From a virus, in IMG/VR virus record IMGVR_UViG_3300021170_000008, positions 42,135 through 106,134 of that record: a stretch of DNA of 64,000 nt; one strand, written 5' to 3'. Made by a program: the position numbers and the translations under genes. Under the pieces are notes generated by a model. The model did no database searches and was not told the DNA's origin. It saw nothing but the letters and a program-made list of their open reading frames with translations. This document shows, piece by piece, positions 51,699 through 58,720 of the stretch (positions within the stretch are counted from its first letter, which is position 1; the number at the start of each line of letters is the position of its first letter).

Positions 51699-51772
51699 TG
51701 AGCCCGGAGAGAATCGAACTCTCGATGTACGGATTAAAAATCCGTTGCTCGGCCAACGTGAGCGACGGGCTC
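51699..51772 (-). tRNA. tRNA-Lys (UUU)
   Basis: Acceptor GAGCCCG/CGGGCTC; ACGGA TTTTTAA TCCGT; no CCA encoded. Confidence 0.9.
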
Positions 51773-51779
51773 GCAAAAC

Positions 51780-51857
51780 TGGTGGACCGCCTCGGACTCG
51801 AACCGAGAATCGCCGGAGTAAGAATCCGGAGCTTTAATCCAATTTAGCTAACGGTCC
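51780..51857 (-). tRNA. tRNA-Lys (CUU)
   Basis: Acceptor GGACCGT/GCGGTCC; CCGGA TTCTTAC TCCGG; CCA encoded. Confidence 0.9.
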
Positions 51858-51863
51858 AAACTT

Positions 51864-51942
51864 TGGTGCCTCTTCTTGGATTCGAACCAAGGGCCTACCG
51901 ATTATGAGCCGGTTGCTCTGGGCCAGACTGAGCTAAAGAGGC
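51864..51942 (-). tRNA. tRNA-Met (CAU), elongator type
   Basis: Paired acceptor GCCTCTT/AAGAGGC; ACCGG CTCATAA TCGGT; CCA encoded. Could be Ile2 if C34 is modified. Confidence 0.85.
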
Positions 51943-51946
51943 AAAA

Positions 51947-52021
51947 TGGTTGGGAGTGACAGACTCGAACTGTCGTAGTAAGATTCAAAATCTTACGTCC
52001 TAGCCGCTGAACGAACTCCCA
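51947..52021 (-). tRNA. tRNA-Gln (UUG)
   Basis: Acceptor TGGGAGT/ACTCCCA; TAAGA TTTTGAA TCTTA; CCA encoded. Confidence 0.9.
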
Positions 52022-52028
52022 TCAAAAT

Positions 52029-52105
52029 TGGTGCGCCTGGGAGGAATCGAACCCCCGTAGTCTCCGGTAGAAACGGAGCGCATAAATCCGCTCTGCCACA
52101 GGCGC
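52029..52105 (-). tRNA. tRNA-Arg (UCU)
   Basis: Acceptor GCGCCTG/CAGGCGC; CTCCG TTTCTAC CGGAG; CCA encoded. Confidence 0.9.
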
Positions 52106-52109
52106 TTAA

Positions 52110-52202
52110 TGGCCACCGACTGGGCGACTCACACCCTCGACTCTCGCCGGGGTAACTTGCGGCATACGATCCGCATGGCGACGATCCCAGCATCTAGTGG
52201 CC
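52110..52202 (-). tRNA. Atypical long-arm tRNA or tRNA-like element
   Basis: Acceptor GGCCACT/GGTGGCC is sound. The anticodon arm TGCGG/CCGCA has an 8-base loop ATCGTATG, and there is no TTC-type T-loop. Identity unclear (CGU if one base is bulged). Confidence 0.45.
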
Positions 52203-52206
52203 AACT

Positions 52207-52280
52207 TGGTCCCTTCGGAACGAGTCGCACGTTCGTCGGTCGGTTATCAGCCGACTGCATTGCTCTTATGCTACGAAGGG
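52207..52280 (-). tRNA. tRNA-Ile (GAU)
   Basis: Acceptor CCCTTCG/CGAAGGG; GTCGG CTGATAA CCGAC; T-loop TGCGACT atypical; CCA encoded. Confidence 0.85.
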
Positions 52281-52285
52281 GAAAT

Positions 52286-52361
52286 TGGTACCGGTATCCA
52301 GACTCGAACTGGAATTCCTGCCTTCGGAGGACAGTGCCCTGATCCCTTGGACGATACCGGC
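52286..52361 (-). tRNA. tRNA-Arg (CCG)
   Basis: Acceptor GCCGGTA/TACCGGT; CTGTC CTCCGAA GGCAG; CCA encoded. Confidence 0.9.
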
Positions 52362-52368
52362 GAAACTT

Positions 52369-52440
52369 TTAGGCGTCGAGATTTGAACTCGAATTTGCCC
52401 CTTAGGAGGGGGCCGTCGTATCCGGGTTGGACCACGCCCA
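52369..52440 (-). tRNA. tRNA-Arg (CCU)
   Basis: Acceptor TGGGCGT/ACGCCTA; GCCCC CTCCTAA GGGGC; no CCA encoded. Confidence 0.85.
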
Positions 52441-52443
52441 ACT

Positions 52444-52519
52444 TGGTACCGGGGTAGAGGATCGAACTCTACTGCAACTGTGTGTAGGACAGTGGCCCTC
52501 TCCAGAAGGCGACCCCGGC
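52444..52519 (-). tRNA. tRNA-Val (UAC)
   Basis: Acceptor GCCGGGG/CCCCGGT; ACTGT CCTACAC ACAGT (C33 instead of U33); CCA encoded. Confidence 0.8.
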
Positions 52520-52526
52520 ATTGAAA

Positions 52527-52616
52527 TGGCTCACGGGGCAGGATTCGAACCTGCGGCGGGGACTGAGTCCCTCCTGATTAACAGTCAGGCTCCTGCTACC
52601 ACTCGGATACCCGTGA
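52527..52616 (-). tRNA. tRNA with Asn anticodon (GUU) on a class II (long-arm) body
   Basis: Acceptor TCACGGG/CCCGTGA; CCTGA CTGTTAA TCAGG; variable arm GGGAC-TCA-GTCCC; Ser/Leu-like D-arm; G73; CCA encoded. Confidence 0.85.
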
Positions 52617-52623
52617 ATAAAAT

Positions 52624-52698
52624 TGGTCGGGGTAGGTGTTCTCGACTCACCGGCCTCAGCTTCCCAAAAGCCGCGCTCTGCCTCTGAGCTATACCCCG
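52624..52698 (-). tRNA. tRNA-Pro (UGG)
   Basis: Acceptor CGGGGTA/TACCCCG; CGGCT TTTGGGA AGCTG; CCA encoded. Confidence 0.88.
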
Positions 52699-52702
52699 AA
52701 AT

Positions 52703-52777
52703 TGGTTGCGGAGGGGAGAATCGAACTCCCGATCCCGTGCGCCCGAGGCACGTACCATACCACTTGGCTACTCCGCA
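52703..52777 (-). tRNA. tRNA-Pro (CGG)
   Basis: Acceptor TGCGGAG/CTCCGCA; CGTGC CTCGGGC GCACG; CCA encoded. Confidence 0.88.
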
Positions 52778-52787
52778 AAAACTTGAT

Positions 52788-52847
52788 GCCGGGGTGCCGG
52801 ATTTTCACCGACCGCCCATGGTTGAAACCGCGTGCTCCGACCCCGGC
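52788..52847 (-). other. 60-nt mini tRNA-like element
   Basis: Eight-bp acceptor GCCGGGGT/ACCCCGGC and a T-arm-like GTCGG TGAAAAT CCGGC, but only 27 nt between them instead of about 41. There is room for a single further arm (GGTT-TC-AACC). Remnant or D-armless molecule. Confidence 0.5.
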
Positions 52848-52898
52848 GCATTGGACTGCATTCTATTGTCAAACAACTCAGCCCAACCAACTAATGAG

Positions 52899-53009
52899 CT
52901 ATGTGTACTTCTTAACCCAGCGGCACACGCCGCAGATGATGCAGCGTAACTTCTCTACGTTCTCCGTCACCTTGCCGCATCGCTTGCAGAAGATCGCTTC
53001 TTGATCCAT
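52899..53009 (-). CDS. 36-residue zinc-ribbon micro-protein
   Basis: ATG 53009. F-C-K-R-C-G-K then L-R-C-I-I-C-G-V-C gives two C-x-x-C knuckles in 36 residues. No clear ribosome site. It lies between tRNA genes. Confidence 0.55.
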   Translation of the reverse strand: MDQEAIFCKRCGKVTENVEKLRCIICGVCRWVKKYT

Positions 53010-53015
53010 AACTTT

Positions 53016-53091
53016 TGGGAGGCTATGTCAGGATCGAACTGACGTAAACGGTTCCACAGACCGTCCCCTGAACCACTCGGGTAATAGCCCC
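53016..53091 (-). tRNA. tRNA-His (GUG)
   Basis: Acceptor GGGCTAT/ATAGCCT plus the His-specific G-1:C73 pair; ACGGT CTGTGGA ACCGT; CCA encoded. Confidence 0.92.
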
Positions 53092-53102
53092 GCATTCAAA
53101 CT

Positions 53103-53182
53103 TGGTGGAGCACTGGAGTAACGATCTCCACTGAAATTCCGCATTGCAAGTGCGGCGACCACCCCATGCAGTCCCGTGCCCC
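53103..53182 (-). tRNA. tRNA-Ala (UGC)
   Basis: Acceptor GGGGCAC/GTGCTCC; CCGCA CTTGCAA TGCGG; T-loop ATCGTTA atypical; CCA encoded. Confidence 0.82.
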
Positions 53183-53187
53183 AAAAC

Positions 53188-53265
53188 TGGAGCGAGTGGA
53201 GCGATTTGAACGCTCGGCCTGTTCGTTGGCAACGAACCGCTCTAGCCAGACTGAGCTACACCCGC
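53188..53265 (-). tRNA. tRNA-Gly (GCC)
   Basis: Acceptor GCGGGTG/CACTCGC; GTTCG TTGCCAA CGAAC; U73; CCA encoded. Its 5' half is overlapped by an HNH gene end. Confidence 0.9.
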
Positions 53266-53658
53266 CGAATACATTCCCGGTATACGCTTAGGATTTCTCT
53301 CCCGCTGCGCCTTCAATCTCTGCCGTTGATGTTCTCTACACAATTCGCACCGGCAGCCACGCCTATACGATGCGTGCGTTCCGTGTACAGCATCCCTACG
53401 AAATTCCTCCGCCGTCTTTTTCTCATGGCACTTCCTGCACAGGACCTGACACTTCTTTAATTCCTCAGTCCTAGTACTTTCCTTCCATGACCAGATCCTG
53501 TGCGACACTTTCGTCTTTGGGTCGATGTGGTCAACTTCAAGCCTTTCCCATGACCCACACCGCCTGCACGGCCCGTTTGCGGAAAGCCATTCATTCCGAC
53601 GTTTCCGAATCCATTTGAGCCTATATTCTTTTTGCTCCACCGGATCAATGTAAGGCAT
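53242..53658 (-). CDS. HNH homing endonuclease ending inside tRNA-Gly
   Basis: 138 residues: C-R-R-C-G-S-W-E-R-L-E-V-D-H-I-D-P-K-T-K, C-Q-V-L-C-R-K-C-H, then R-R-G-C-R-C-E-L-C-R. Same architecture as the 46767 gene. The stop TAG is the T-A-G of the tRNA D-loop. Confidence 0.87.
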   Translation of the reverse strand: MPYIDPVEQKEYRLKWIRKRRNEWLSANGPCRRCGSWERLEVDHIDPKTKVSHRIWSWKESTRTEELKKCQVLCRKCHEKKTAEEFRRDAVHGTHASYRRGCRCELCREHQRQRLKAQRERNPKRIPGMYSAGVAQSG

Positions 53659-53701
53659 GGAGCGATGTTACAGGACAAACCCGACAGAGTCAATCTCAAA
53701 A

Positions 53702-53775
53702 TGGAGCGGATGGCGAGAATCGGACTCGCGTCTTGAGTTTGGAAGACTCAGGCCCTACCACTGGACGACATCCGC
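53702..53775 (-). tRNA. tRNA-Gly (UCC)
   Basis: Acceptor GCGGATG/CATCCGC; TGAGT CTTCCAA ACTCA; U73; CCA encoded. Confidence 0.9.
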
Positions 53776-53781
53776 CCTAAC

Positions 53782-53958
53782 TTAGTCTGCTCCGCTTGCG
53801 CCGGTCGCATCCGATACCGACGCCAGCATCATCGCTTCAACAGCGTCAGCAAAATCGTCTTGCTCGTCGGGCGACAACTCGCCGTTCCGGATCATACACT
53901 GATGGCATCCTTCCCGATACCGGTAATGCGCCGCACACGGCAATCTGTTTTGTTCCAT
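53782..53958 (-). CDS. 58-residue protein with Cys/His cluster
   Basis: ATG 53958 with GGGAG six bases upstream. Front L-P-C-A-A-H-Y-R-Y-R-E-G-C-H-Q-C (possible zinc site), then an acidic helix. Not recognised. Confidence 0.6.
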   Translation of the reverse strand: MEQNRLPCAAHYRYREGCHQCMIRNGELSPDEQDDFADAVEAMMLASVSDATGASGAD

Positions 53959-53984
53959 AACTAACTCCCTGGTTTTACTATAAC

Positions 53985-54059
53985 TGGAGCCCCGCCGGGA
54001 GCTTGAATCCCGCTAGCTGCCTTACCAAAGCAGTTCATCGCCATCTATGATTGCAGGGC
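53985..54059 (-). tRNA. tRNA-Thr (GGU)
   Basis: Acceptor GCCCTGC/GCGGGGC; CTGCT TTGGTAA GGCAG; CCA encoded. Confidence 0.85.
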
Positions 54060-54065
54060 CTAAAC

Positions 54066-54140
54066 TGGAGCACCATCGCGGAGTTGAACCGCGCTGTCTG
54101 GTATACGAAGCCAGGGCATCGCCAGCAATGCTTATGGTGC
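54066..54140 (-). tRNA. tRNA-Thr (CGU)
   Basis: Acceptor GCACCAT/ATGGTGC; loop TTCGTAT; CCA encoded. One anticodon-stem mismatch. Confidence 0.82.
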
Positions 54141-54247
54141 CTAATTCTGATTGTTCCCGGTGTGACGCCGCTTGGGCTTGGGAAGTTATGCCAAGCGGCT
54201 GAATTGGTCCCGGCGCGTTTCAATCGCCATGACTCTACCGGCTGGAT

Positions 54248-54328
54248 TGGTTGCGGGAATCGGATTTGAACCGATATGATTCCGGCTTATGAGACCGGCG
54301 CTGGGGCCAGATTCCAGTCCATCCCGCT
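54248..54328 (-). tRNA. Initiator tRNA-fMet (CAU)
   Basis: Unpaired first acceptor position (A1:A72), then GCGGGA/TCCCGC; CCGGT CTCATAA GCCGG with G-C pairs below the loop; end CCCGCAACCA. These are initiator features. Confidence 0.8.
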
Positions 54329-54337
54329 TCAAATGTT

Positions 54338-54408
54338 TGGGGCTAGCTGACAGAATTGAACTGTCCCTGAAACCATACAAGGGGTTCGGCGCGGCCACGC
54401 GAGCTAGC
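54338..54408 (-). tRNA. tRNA, probable Thr (UGU)
   Basis: Perfect acceptor GCTAGCT/AGCTAGC and T-arm GACAG TTCAATT CTGTC. The anticodon arm is imperfect (8-base loop or one mismatch with loop CTTGTAT). C73; CCA encoded. Confidence 0.65.
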
Positions 54409-54458
54409 ACGCATGTCGAACCGATCATCCCTGATGTGTTCAAAAGCTCCACGGTCTA

Positions 54459-54486
54459 ATCTTACCACTCCCAGGTATCTTGTCAA
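54459..54486 (-). promoter_or_regulatory. Promoter of the tRNA cluster
   Basis: Minus-strand TTGACA (54486-54481), 16-bp spacer starting AGATACCTGG, TAAGAT (54464-54459). The first tRNA begins about 50 bp further. The rest of the 54409-54592 gap holds an AGGTA...TACCT inverted repeat and no gene. Confidence 0.7.
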
Positions 54487-54592
54487 GCACTATTTTAAGG
54501 GCGGTGTTTCATGTAGGTATAACCAGTACCTTGTCATGCGGCTCTCCCGCAGCACCATGCCGCCCTTCCCCGTGCGTCCACTACGGAGAACT

Positions 54593-55075
54593 TTATACTA
54601 CTGTAATTCCACCCGGACCCGGCTGCTCGGTCGGCAGCGGCGGTAATCCGGATTCGGCCTGCGGCTGGATCTCAATCCCGCTTAGAACCGCATTCCCAAC
54701 CGTTGCCGTAAACTGCATCGATAGATTCCCGTTTGTAACAATCGCCGGTACCGTCAGCGTATACGGGACCATCAGTCCAGCCAGCGCAAACAAATCAATA
54801 ACTTGCGTCAGTAGTCCATTAACCATGATGGTGAATCTTCGCTGACCTGGACCGGTCTTGTTTGGCTCTAAAAATAACAAGTTTACGATATAAAAGCCGT
54901 TCGAAGTCACATACGACGCTGTGAATGCCGGGCCATAGCGCAGCGTCTGATAGACGCCAGATTGATTCCCCATATTTGGATCGTTAGCCGGTCCCCACAA
55001 CGTCCCGCTACAACCGAAGTCTGCGACATAATTCCCTACCGCAGGCCCACCGATGTTCACCAGCAGCGGGTCCAA
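54593..55075 (-). CDS. Malectin-like carbohydrate-binding protein
   Basis: 160 residues: V-N-I-G-G, V-Y-Q-T-L-R-Y-G, G-F-Y-I-V-N-L-L-F-L-E-P, R-R-F-T-I-M-V-N-G, and L-S-G-I-E-I-Q-P are the malectin domain strands. Probably binds host sugars. Confidence 0.75.
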   Translation of the reverse strand: MDPLLVNIGGPAVGNYVADFGCSGTLWGPANDPNMGNQSGVYQTLRYGPAFTASYVTSNGFYIVNLLFLEPNKTGPGQRRFTIMVNGLLTQVIDLFALAGLMVPYTLTVPAIVTNGNLSMQFTATVGNAVLSGIEIQPQAESGLPPLPTEQPGPGGITVV

Positions 55076-55609
55076 CTACGATCTCCCGAGAGCACTACCA
55101 ACCCAGCATCCACCAACCGGCACTGTTATTTCCTGTGGTAGCTCTAACGCACGTAGACGCGCCGCTGGTGCCGTCGGCGTCGCCGGAGCTAGTTTGGTAG
55201 CAAGCCAGTGCGCGAGCAGTCCAGCGCCTGCAGAAACCGTCACCGCCATGGTTTTCTCACTAGGAGGCATCTTCACGCTGCCGGTTATAAATGCTCCAGC
55301 TAGGCTAGCTAGCTCGGCGGTATCTGCGCTGATCTCTGCTAGGGATTTCCGTACCGTCAAAAGATCAATCGACCCAGGCGAAAACAGGGACTGATTGTTG
55401 AGTGCGGCAGCCTGGATTACTTCACTTGACGACACGCGAGTCCCTACTGAGGCGCACACTCGGACATCTTTTACAACGACACCAGGGATGCCGCGATCTA
55501 AAAATGTCCGACGCGCCGTGCGTGGTCCGTTAGAGACCGTGACAGTAACCTGAGCCAATGCCGGAATTGTCAATGCCCCGAATAGCGCGAAGATGAAACG
55601 GCAGATCAC
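55076..55609 (-). CDS. Exported protein, 177 aa
   Basis: Signal peptide F-I-F-A-L-F-G-A-L-T-I-P-A-L-A-Q, then a beta-like part and an Ala-rich helix. Not recognised. Start overlaps the lipoprotein stop. Confidence 0.55.
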   Translation of the reverse strand: MICRFIFALFGALTIPALAQVTVTVSNGPRTARRTFLDRGIPGVVVKDVRVCASVGTRVSSSEVIQAAALNNQSLFSPGSIDLLTVRKSLAEISADTAELASLAGAFITGSVKMPPSEKTMAVTVSAGAGLLAHWLATKLAPATPTAPAARLRALELPQEITVPVGGCWVGSALGRS

Positions 55610-56115
55610 TTCTTGGGTGCTGGCTGAGAGACTTTCGGCAATGCCTTTATGGCGACGACAGTCTGCTGAGCCTTTGTGCGTAGCATCTCAAACTTGGCTA
55701 CATCGGCGTTGCTGAGCTTCGCCGCTCTGGCGGCTGGGACTGCACCGACTACCGGAGCGGGATTAGCAGCTAAATAGTTCACAACATCCTGAGCTATAAG
55801 CGCCACGATGTTGGCCACGGCCTGCGGAATTCCAGGCGGCAGCGTCGGAGCGATTTGTTTTGCGAGACATCCAGCGATAGTCGCCAGTTGCGTTGGGTTA
55901 GGCGCACCAGACACACTCCCGATGCAGTCCGCCACAGCCGCTATGTAGGCGGGAACTTGCGGCGGGATAGGGACGCCTGCTGCCTGAAGTATTGGGACTG
56001 CGGCGGCAGTTGAGTCCACAACGGCTTGGAGAACATTGAGGGTACCGCACGAGGCCAGCGCCATCGCCAGCGAGATCGTGAGTAGGACCGCAATCGGAGC
56101 CCGTGCTTTGATCAT
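55606..56115 (-). CDS. Lipoprotein
   Basis: 169 residues. Lipobox L-A-S-C-G after a hydrophobic signal. The mature part is Ala/Pro-rich helices with a hydrophobic stretch I-V-A-L-I-A-Q. Possible superinfection-exclusion or o-spanin-like protein. Confidence 0.65.
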   Translation of the reverse strand: MIKARAPIAVLLTISLAMALASCGTLNVLQAVVDSTAAAVPILQAAGVPIPPQVPAYIAAVADCIGSVSGAPNPTQLATIAGCLAKQIAPTLPPGIPQAVANIVALIAQDVVNYLAANPAPVVGAVPAARAAKLSNADVAKFEMLRTKAQQTVVAIKALPKVSQPAPKK

Positions 56116-56432
56116 AATGTCACCGGATGCGTGCTCGAATACCAGTCTTGATATGCTTGCGGTGTGTTCATCGGCAACTGCTTAAGTAGAATGATGCCGT
56201 ACCACGCCTTAAATGCGTCGATGGTCTGCTGAATAACGGATGCCGCTGCCGAGCTACCTGGGAAAGCAATCCCAAAAGCTACGGCCTCCTGCGTCAGATT
56301 AGCAGCAAACTGATCTGGCGTAGGCGGGAGAATGCGGTCGCTTCCGACCTGAAACCCCTGCGTCCACTGCAAAAGCTGGTCCGCCATCATATCGGCGAAA
56401 CTAGCGTAAAACGTGCTTGGCGTTGTTGCCAT
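56112..56432 (-). CDS. Small helical protein
   Basis: 106 residues (F-A-D-M-M-A-D-Q-L-L-Q-W), aromatic and Ala-rich, no signal. Not recognised. Confidence 0.5.
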   Translation of the reverse strand: MATTPSTFYASFADMMADQLLQWTQGFQVGSDRILPPTPDQFAANLTQEAVAFGIAFPGSSAAASVIQQTIDAFKAWYGIILLKQLPMNTPQAYQDWYSSTHPVTL

Positions 56433-56435
56433 TTA

Positions 56436-57170
56436 TTATTCTCCCCTTTGTCTCTGAGATTTCCATTGATTTGACAACTCCGGCGTTAACGGAAGCGTCA
56501 TATTATCTTCACCAGCGCCTTGAGGTTCTTTCCCGAGCGGGAAGCCGGTTGATTCTAACCCTATAGCGTTGCTCAAATCTCCAGGCCGATTCATCGTCGG
56601 CGGCATCTTCGGTACTAGCACTCGCGGCGTTTTTGTGTACATCGATTCCGCTTGCTTAATGATGTCTACGGTAAGCTCATCCGCATCCAGGCGCTTGTCG
56701 GTTGTCGAAATTTTGACTGCCGGTCCAATACGCTGCCCAGATTGATCCGTCATCGGAGCTTCTGGCTGTTGATAAATAATTTGAACAAAACCTAAGTCTC
56801 CTGGAGCCGCCTGAACAAATTTCTGGATCTGGAATGGCACATTAAAACCTTGTGGCTGCACACTCAGCAGACTTGGCATTTGATCTCTTGCGAAGGCGGC
56901 AAGTTGTTCTTTTGTCCAGATTTCTACTAGCCGTCCGTCGTTAGTATTATCGGCTGACGAAAGTCTCTGCGAAATATCCGTCTGAAGATTTTGGACTTGC
57001 TTAGTCGGCGGCGTTTCTATCAGCACGGCCTTACCTGAACTACCCATGACAGCCTCTAAATCCTGCATAGCTCCTATTAGTTGATCGACTACCTCTTCTA
57101 GCCCTAGCTTCTTCCCGCTACACCGAGAGAGAACGCGGACCATAACGGGCCTAAACTCTTCAGGTTTCAT
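56436..57170 (-). CDS. Unrecognised protein, 244 aa
   Basis: ATG 57170 has GGGG five bases upstream. A helical N-terminus is followed by beta-rich middle and a polar, Pro-rich tail. No known domain. Confidence 0.5.
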   Translation of the reverse strand: MKPEEFRPVMVRVLSRCSGKKLGLEEVVDQLIGAMQDLEAVMGSSGKAVLIETPPTKQVQNLQTDISQRLSSADNTNDGRLVEIWTKEQLAAFARDQMPSLLSVQPQGFNVPFQIQKFVQAAPGDLGFVQIIYQQPEAPMTDQSGQRIGPAVKISTTDKRLDADELTVDIIKQAESMYTKTPRVLVPKMPPTMNRPGDLSNAIGLESTGFPLGKEPQGAGEDNMTLPLTPELSNQWKSQRQRGE

Positions 57171-57172
57171 AC

Positions 57173-57667
57173 TTACCCCAACTCGAACGCTGATGCGCCG
57201 ACGACCATCTTTTGTTCTTCTTCTAAGATCCGTGCGAGCGCCGACTCCATAGTCAACCCCGGAGTTGTCTGCATCATTTCCTGCGCCCTCCAAGCAAAAT
57301 CCTTCCGTTCATCCGGGGGCATTTCAAACCCGCGTACATCGTCCTTTTTGAAGATCGCCTCCCGCAGAGCTTTGATCTCTCGGCGCAGGGCTGTAATCTC
57401 AACGACCTGGGCGGCACATAGCTTACCTAATCCCTCCGTTAAACGCGGCAGATCCTTAAGTGAGCCGGTAGCGGTAATAAGCACTTCTGAGTATTTATCA
57501 ATACTTTCCGTGTTGGCGGATAGCGCTTCAACCATAGCCAGTGCCGTCTGCGCCTGGGCTGTGGACCGCTGGGCATTGCGCCGATAGAGCAGAACACCCA
57601 CAGTTACGATTCCAGCCAGGACGATAGTCCCAAGTATTGATATAAGTACAGCCTCTAACGTGCTCAC
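57173..57667 (-). CDS. Membrane-anchored coiled-coil protein
   Basis: 164 residues. A transmembrane helix (L-I-S-I-L-G-T-I-V-L-A-G-I-V-T-V) is followed by a long helix/coiled coil. Two operator-like sites lie inside the gene. Confidence 0.6.
   Translation of the reverse strand: MSTLEAVLISILGTIVLAGIVTVGVLLYRRNAQRSTAQAQTALAMVEALSANTESIDKYSEVLITATGSLKDLPRLTEGLGKLCAAQVVEITALRREIKALREAIFKKDDVRGFEMPPDERKDFAWRAQEMMQTTPGLTMESALARILEEEQKMVVGASAFELG
57489..57506. promoter_or_regulatory. 18-bp dispersed operator, copy F
   Basis: GAGTATTTATCAATACTT inside the coiled-coil gene. Confidence 0.55.
57632..57649. promoter_or_regulatory. Dispersed operator, degenerate copy G
   Basis: AAGTATTGATATAAGTAC near the start of the coiled-coil gene; one good half. 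Confidence 0.4.
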
Positions 57668-57681
57668 CGGTATAGGGTTCC

Positions 57682-57710
57682 TTGATTTTTGACCTACAAC
57701 ATGCTAAGCT
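57682..57710 (+). promoter_or_regulatory. Promoter of the RHH gene
   Basis: TTGATT, 17-bp spacer, TAAGCT, then six bases and GTG 57717. Confidence 0.55.
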
Positions 57711-57716
57711 AGTTCC

Positions 57717-57950
57717 GTGAAAAAAGCAAGGCCCGCGAACAGGGCCAAGGATATGGAGACGGACGGGGAGATGACAGGCAAAAAACTTGGACGCAGGCCA
57801 TTGCCGGAGGGGCAGCGCAGGATACAGTTCGGTACTAGGATCGCACCAGCTACACTCGATGGCCTCAAGGCCATAGCTGGGTCAAATGGAAATAACCTGG
57901 GGCGCGTAATCGACGAGCTTGTAGCGGCAGCTAGGGCTAAATCTCGATAG
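57717..57950 (+). CDS. Ribbon-helix-helix-like DNA-binding protein
   Basis: 77 residues with Lys/Arg-rich front, then I-Q-F-G-T-R-I-A-P-A-T-L-D-G-L-K-A-I-A and L-G-R-V-I-D-E-L-V, an Arc-like ribbon plus two helices. It is the only clear small regulator in the window and the one isolated + gene in the late region. A candidate for binding the dispersed operators (inference). Confidence 0.65.
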   Translation: MKKARPANRAKDMETDGEMTGKKLGRRPLPEGQRRIQFGTRIAPATLDGLKAIAGSNGNNLGRVIDELVAAARAKSR

Positions 57951-58497
57951 ATCTTTTTGGGGGTGTATCGGCGCAGGCGAGATCTTTTGATGTCACCGGC
58001 GCTGGTTCGGTATTGCTTATACTACCTGCCGCCATATCTACACCCATCACCGCATACTGCGGGTTCCCTGATGGCCACATCTCAACAATCGATTTAATGT
58101 TACCGCCGTCATCCGTAAGGGTATAGTACTGCGATGCGGCTCCCTCCGGGAACGTGACTGAGACGTTAGATAAGTAACGCTTATATGGCGGTAATGGAGT
58201 CCAATCAGCACTCGTCAACGGCGTCGTAACTAATTTCACGTCGCTAGCCTTAAACTGATAGGGCTCAGCCTCTACCCCGGTAAGTCCTCCAAGGCGCTCC
58301 AACGCACTCCAACTTACATTAAATTGATCTACGTAGATCTTTCCCGCCGGTATCCGGAATGTCACCGACACGTCTGCCGTAGTCCCGTTGCGCTGAAGGA
58401 CTTCCGCCTTCATAACTTCAGCGGTCGTAGACGACATGCGCTGTTCGTTCAGAAAGAACGCCAGCCCAGGCGTGATTTGTAGGGCGATGATCTCCAT
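57937..58497 (-). CDS. Unrecognised protein, 186 aa
   Basis: ATG 58497, five bases after the upstream stop. Beta-rich, Thr/Ser/Pro-rich, like small virion proteins. The 3' end overlaps the RHH gene by 14 bp. Confidence 0.5.
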   Translation of the reverse strand: MEIIALQITPGLAFFLNEQRMSSTTAEVMKAEVLQRNGTTADVSVTFRIPAGKIYVDQFNVSWSALERLGGLTGVEAEPYQFKASDVKLVTTPLTSADWTPLPPYKRYLSNVSVTFPEGAASQYYTLTDDGGNIKSIVEMWPSGNPQYAVMGVDMAAGSISNTEPAPVTSKDLACADTPPKRSIEI

Positions 58498-58501
58498 TTG
58501 A

Positions 58502-58720
58502 TTACAACTCGATAGCTCTACTTCCGCCATTAGCTCTGATGTCCGCTATGCTGATTGCTTGCGGCGATAGACCCATCATTCGGTCCTCAATTTCCCGTAG
58601 AGTACGCGCCGAGTTTTCGTACCGTTCGCCAAGCGTTAACAAAATAGCCGGGTTAGTCCTACCCCTTTTTCTGCCGCGCTTTGACCTCATCTTGCGTCGA
58701 TAGGCAACTTCACCGATCAT
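58502..58720 (-). CDS. Small basic protein ending R-A-N-G-G-S-R-A-I-E-L
   Basis: 72 residues with basic front (K-R-G-R-K-R-G-R). Its C-terminal eleven residues match those of the upstream protein. Confidence 0.6.
   Translation of the reverse strand: MIGEVAYRRKMRSKRGRKRGRTNPAILLTLGERYENSARTLREIEDRMMGLSPQAISIADIRANGGSRAIEL

Noticed and set aside
54144-54247. Further tRNA or terminator around the 9-bp repeat GCCGCTTGG/CCAAGCGGC
   Set aside because: A CCA-ending half with a weak T-like arm is visible but no acceptor pairs; the hairpin has no T-run. Left unannotated.
46523-54408. Amber suppressor tRNA that would decode the TAG in the release-factor-like gene
   Set aside because: No CUA anticodon was found; TAG is also the normal stop of many genes here, so the code is not changed.
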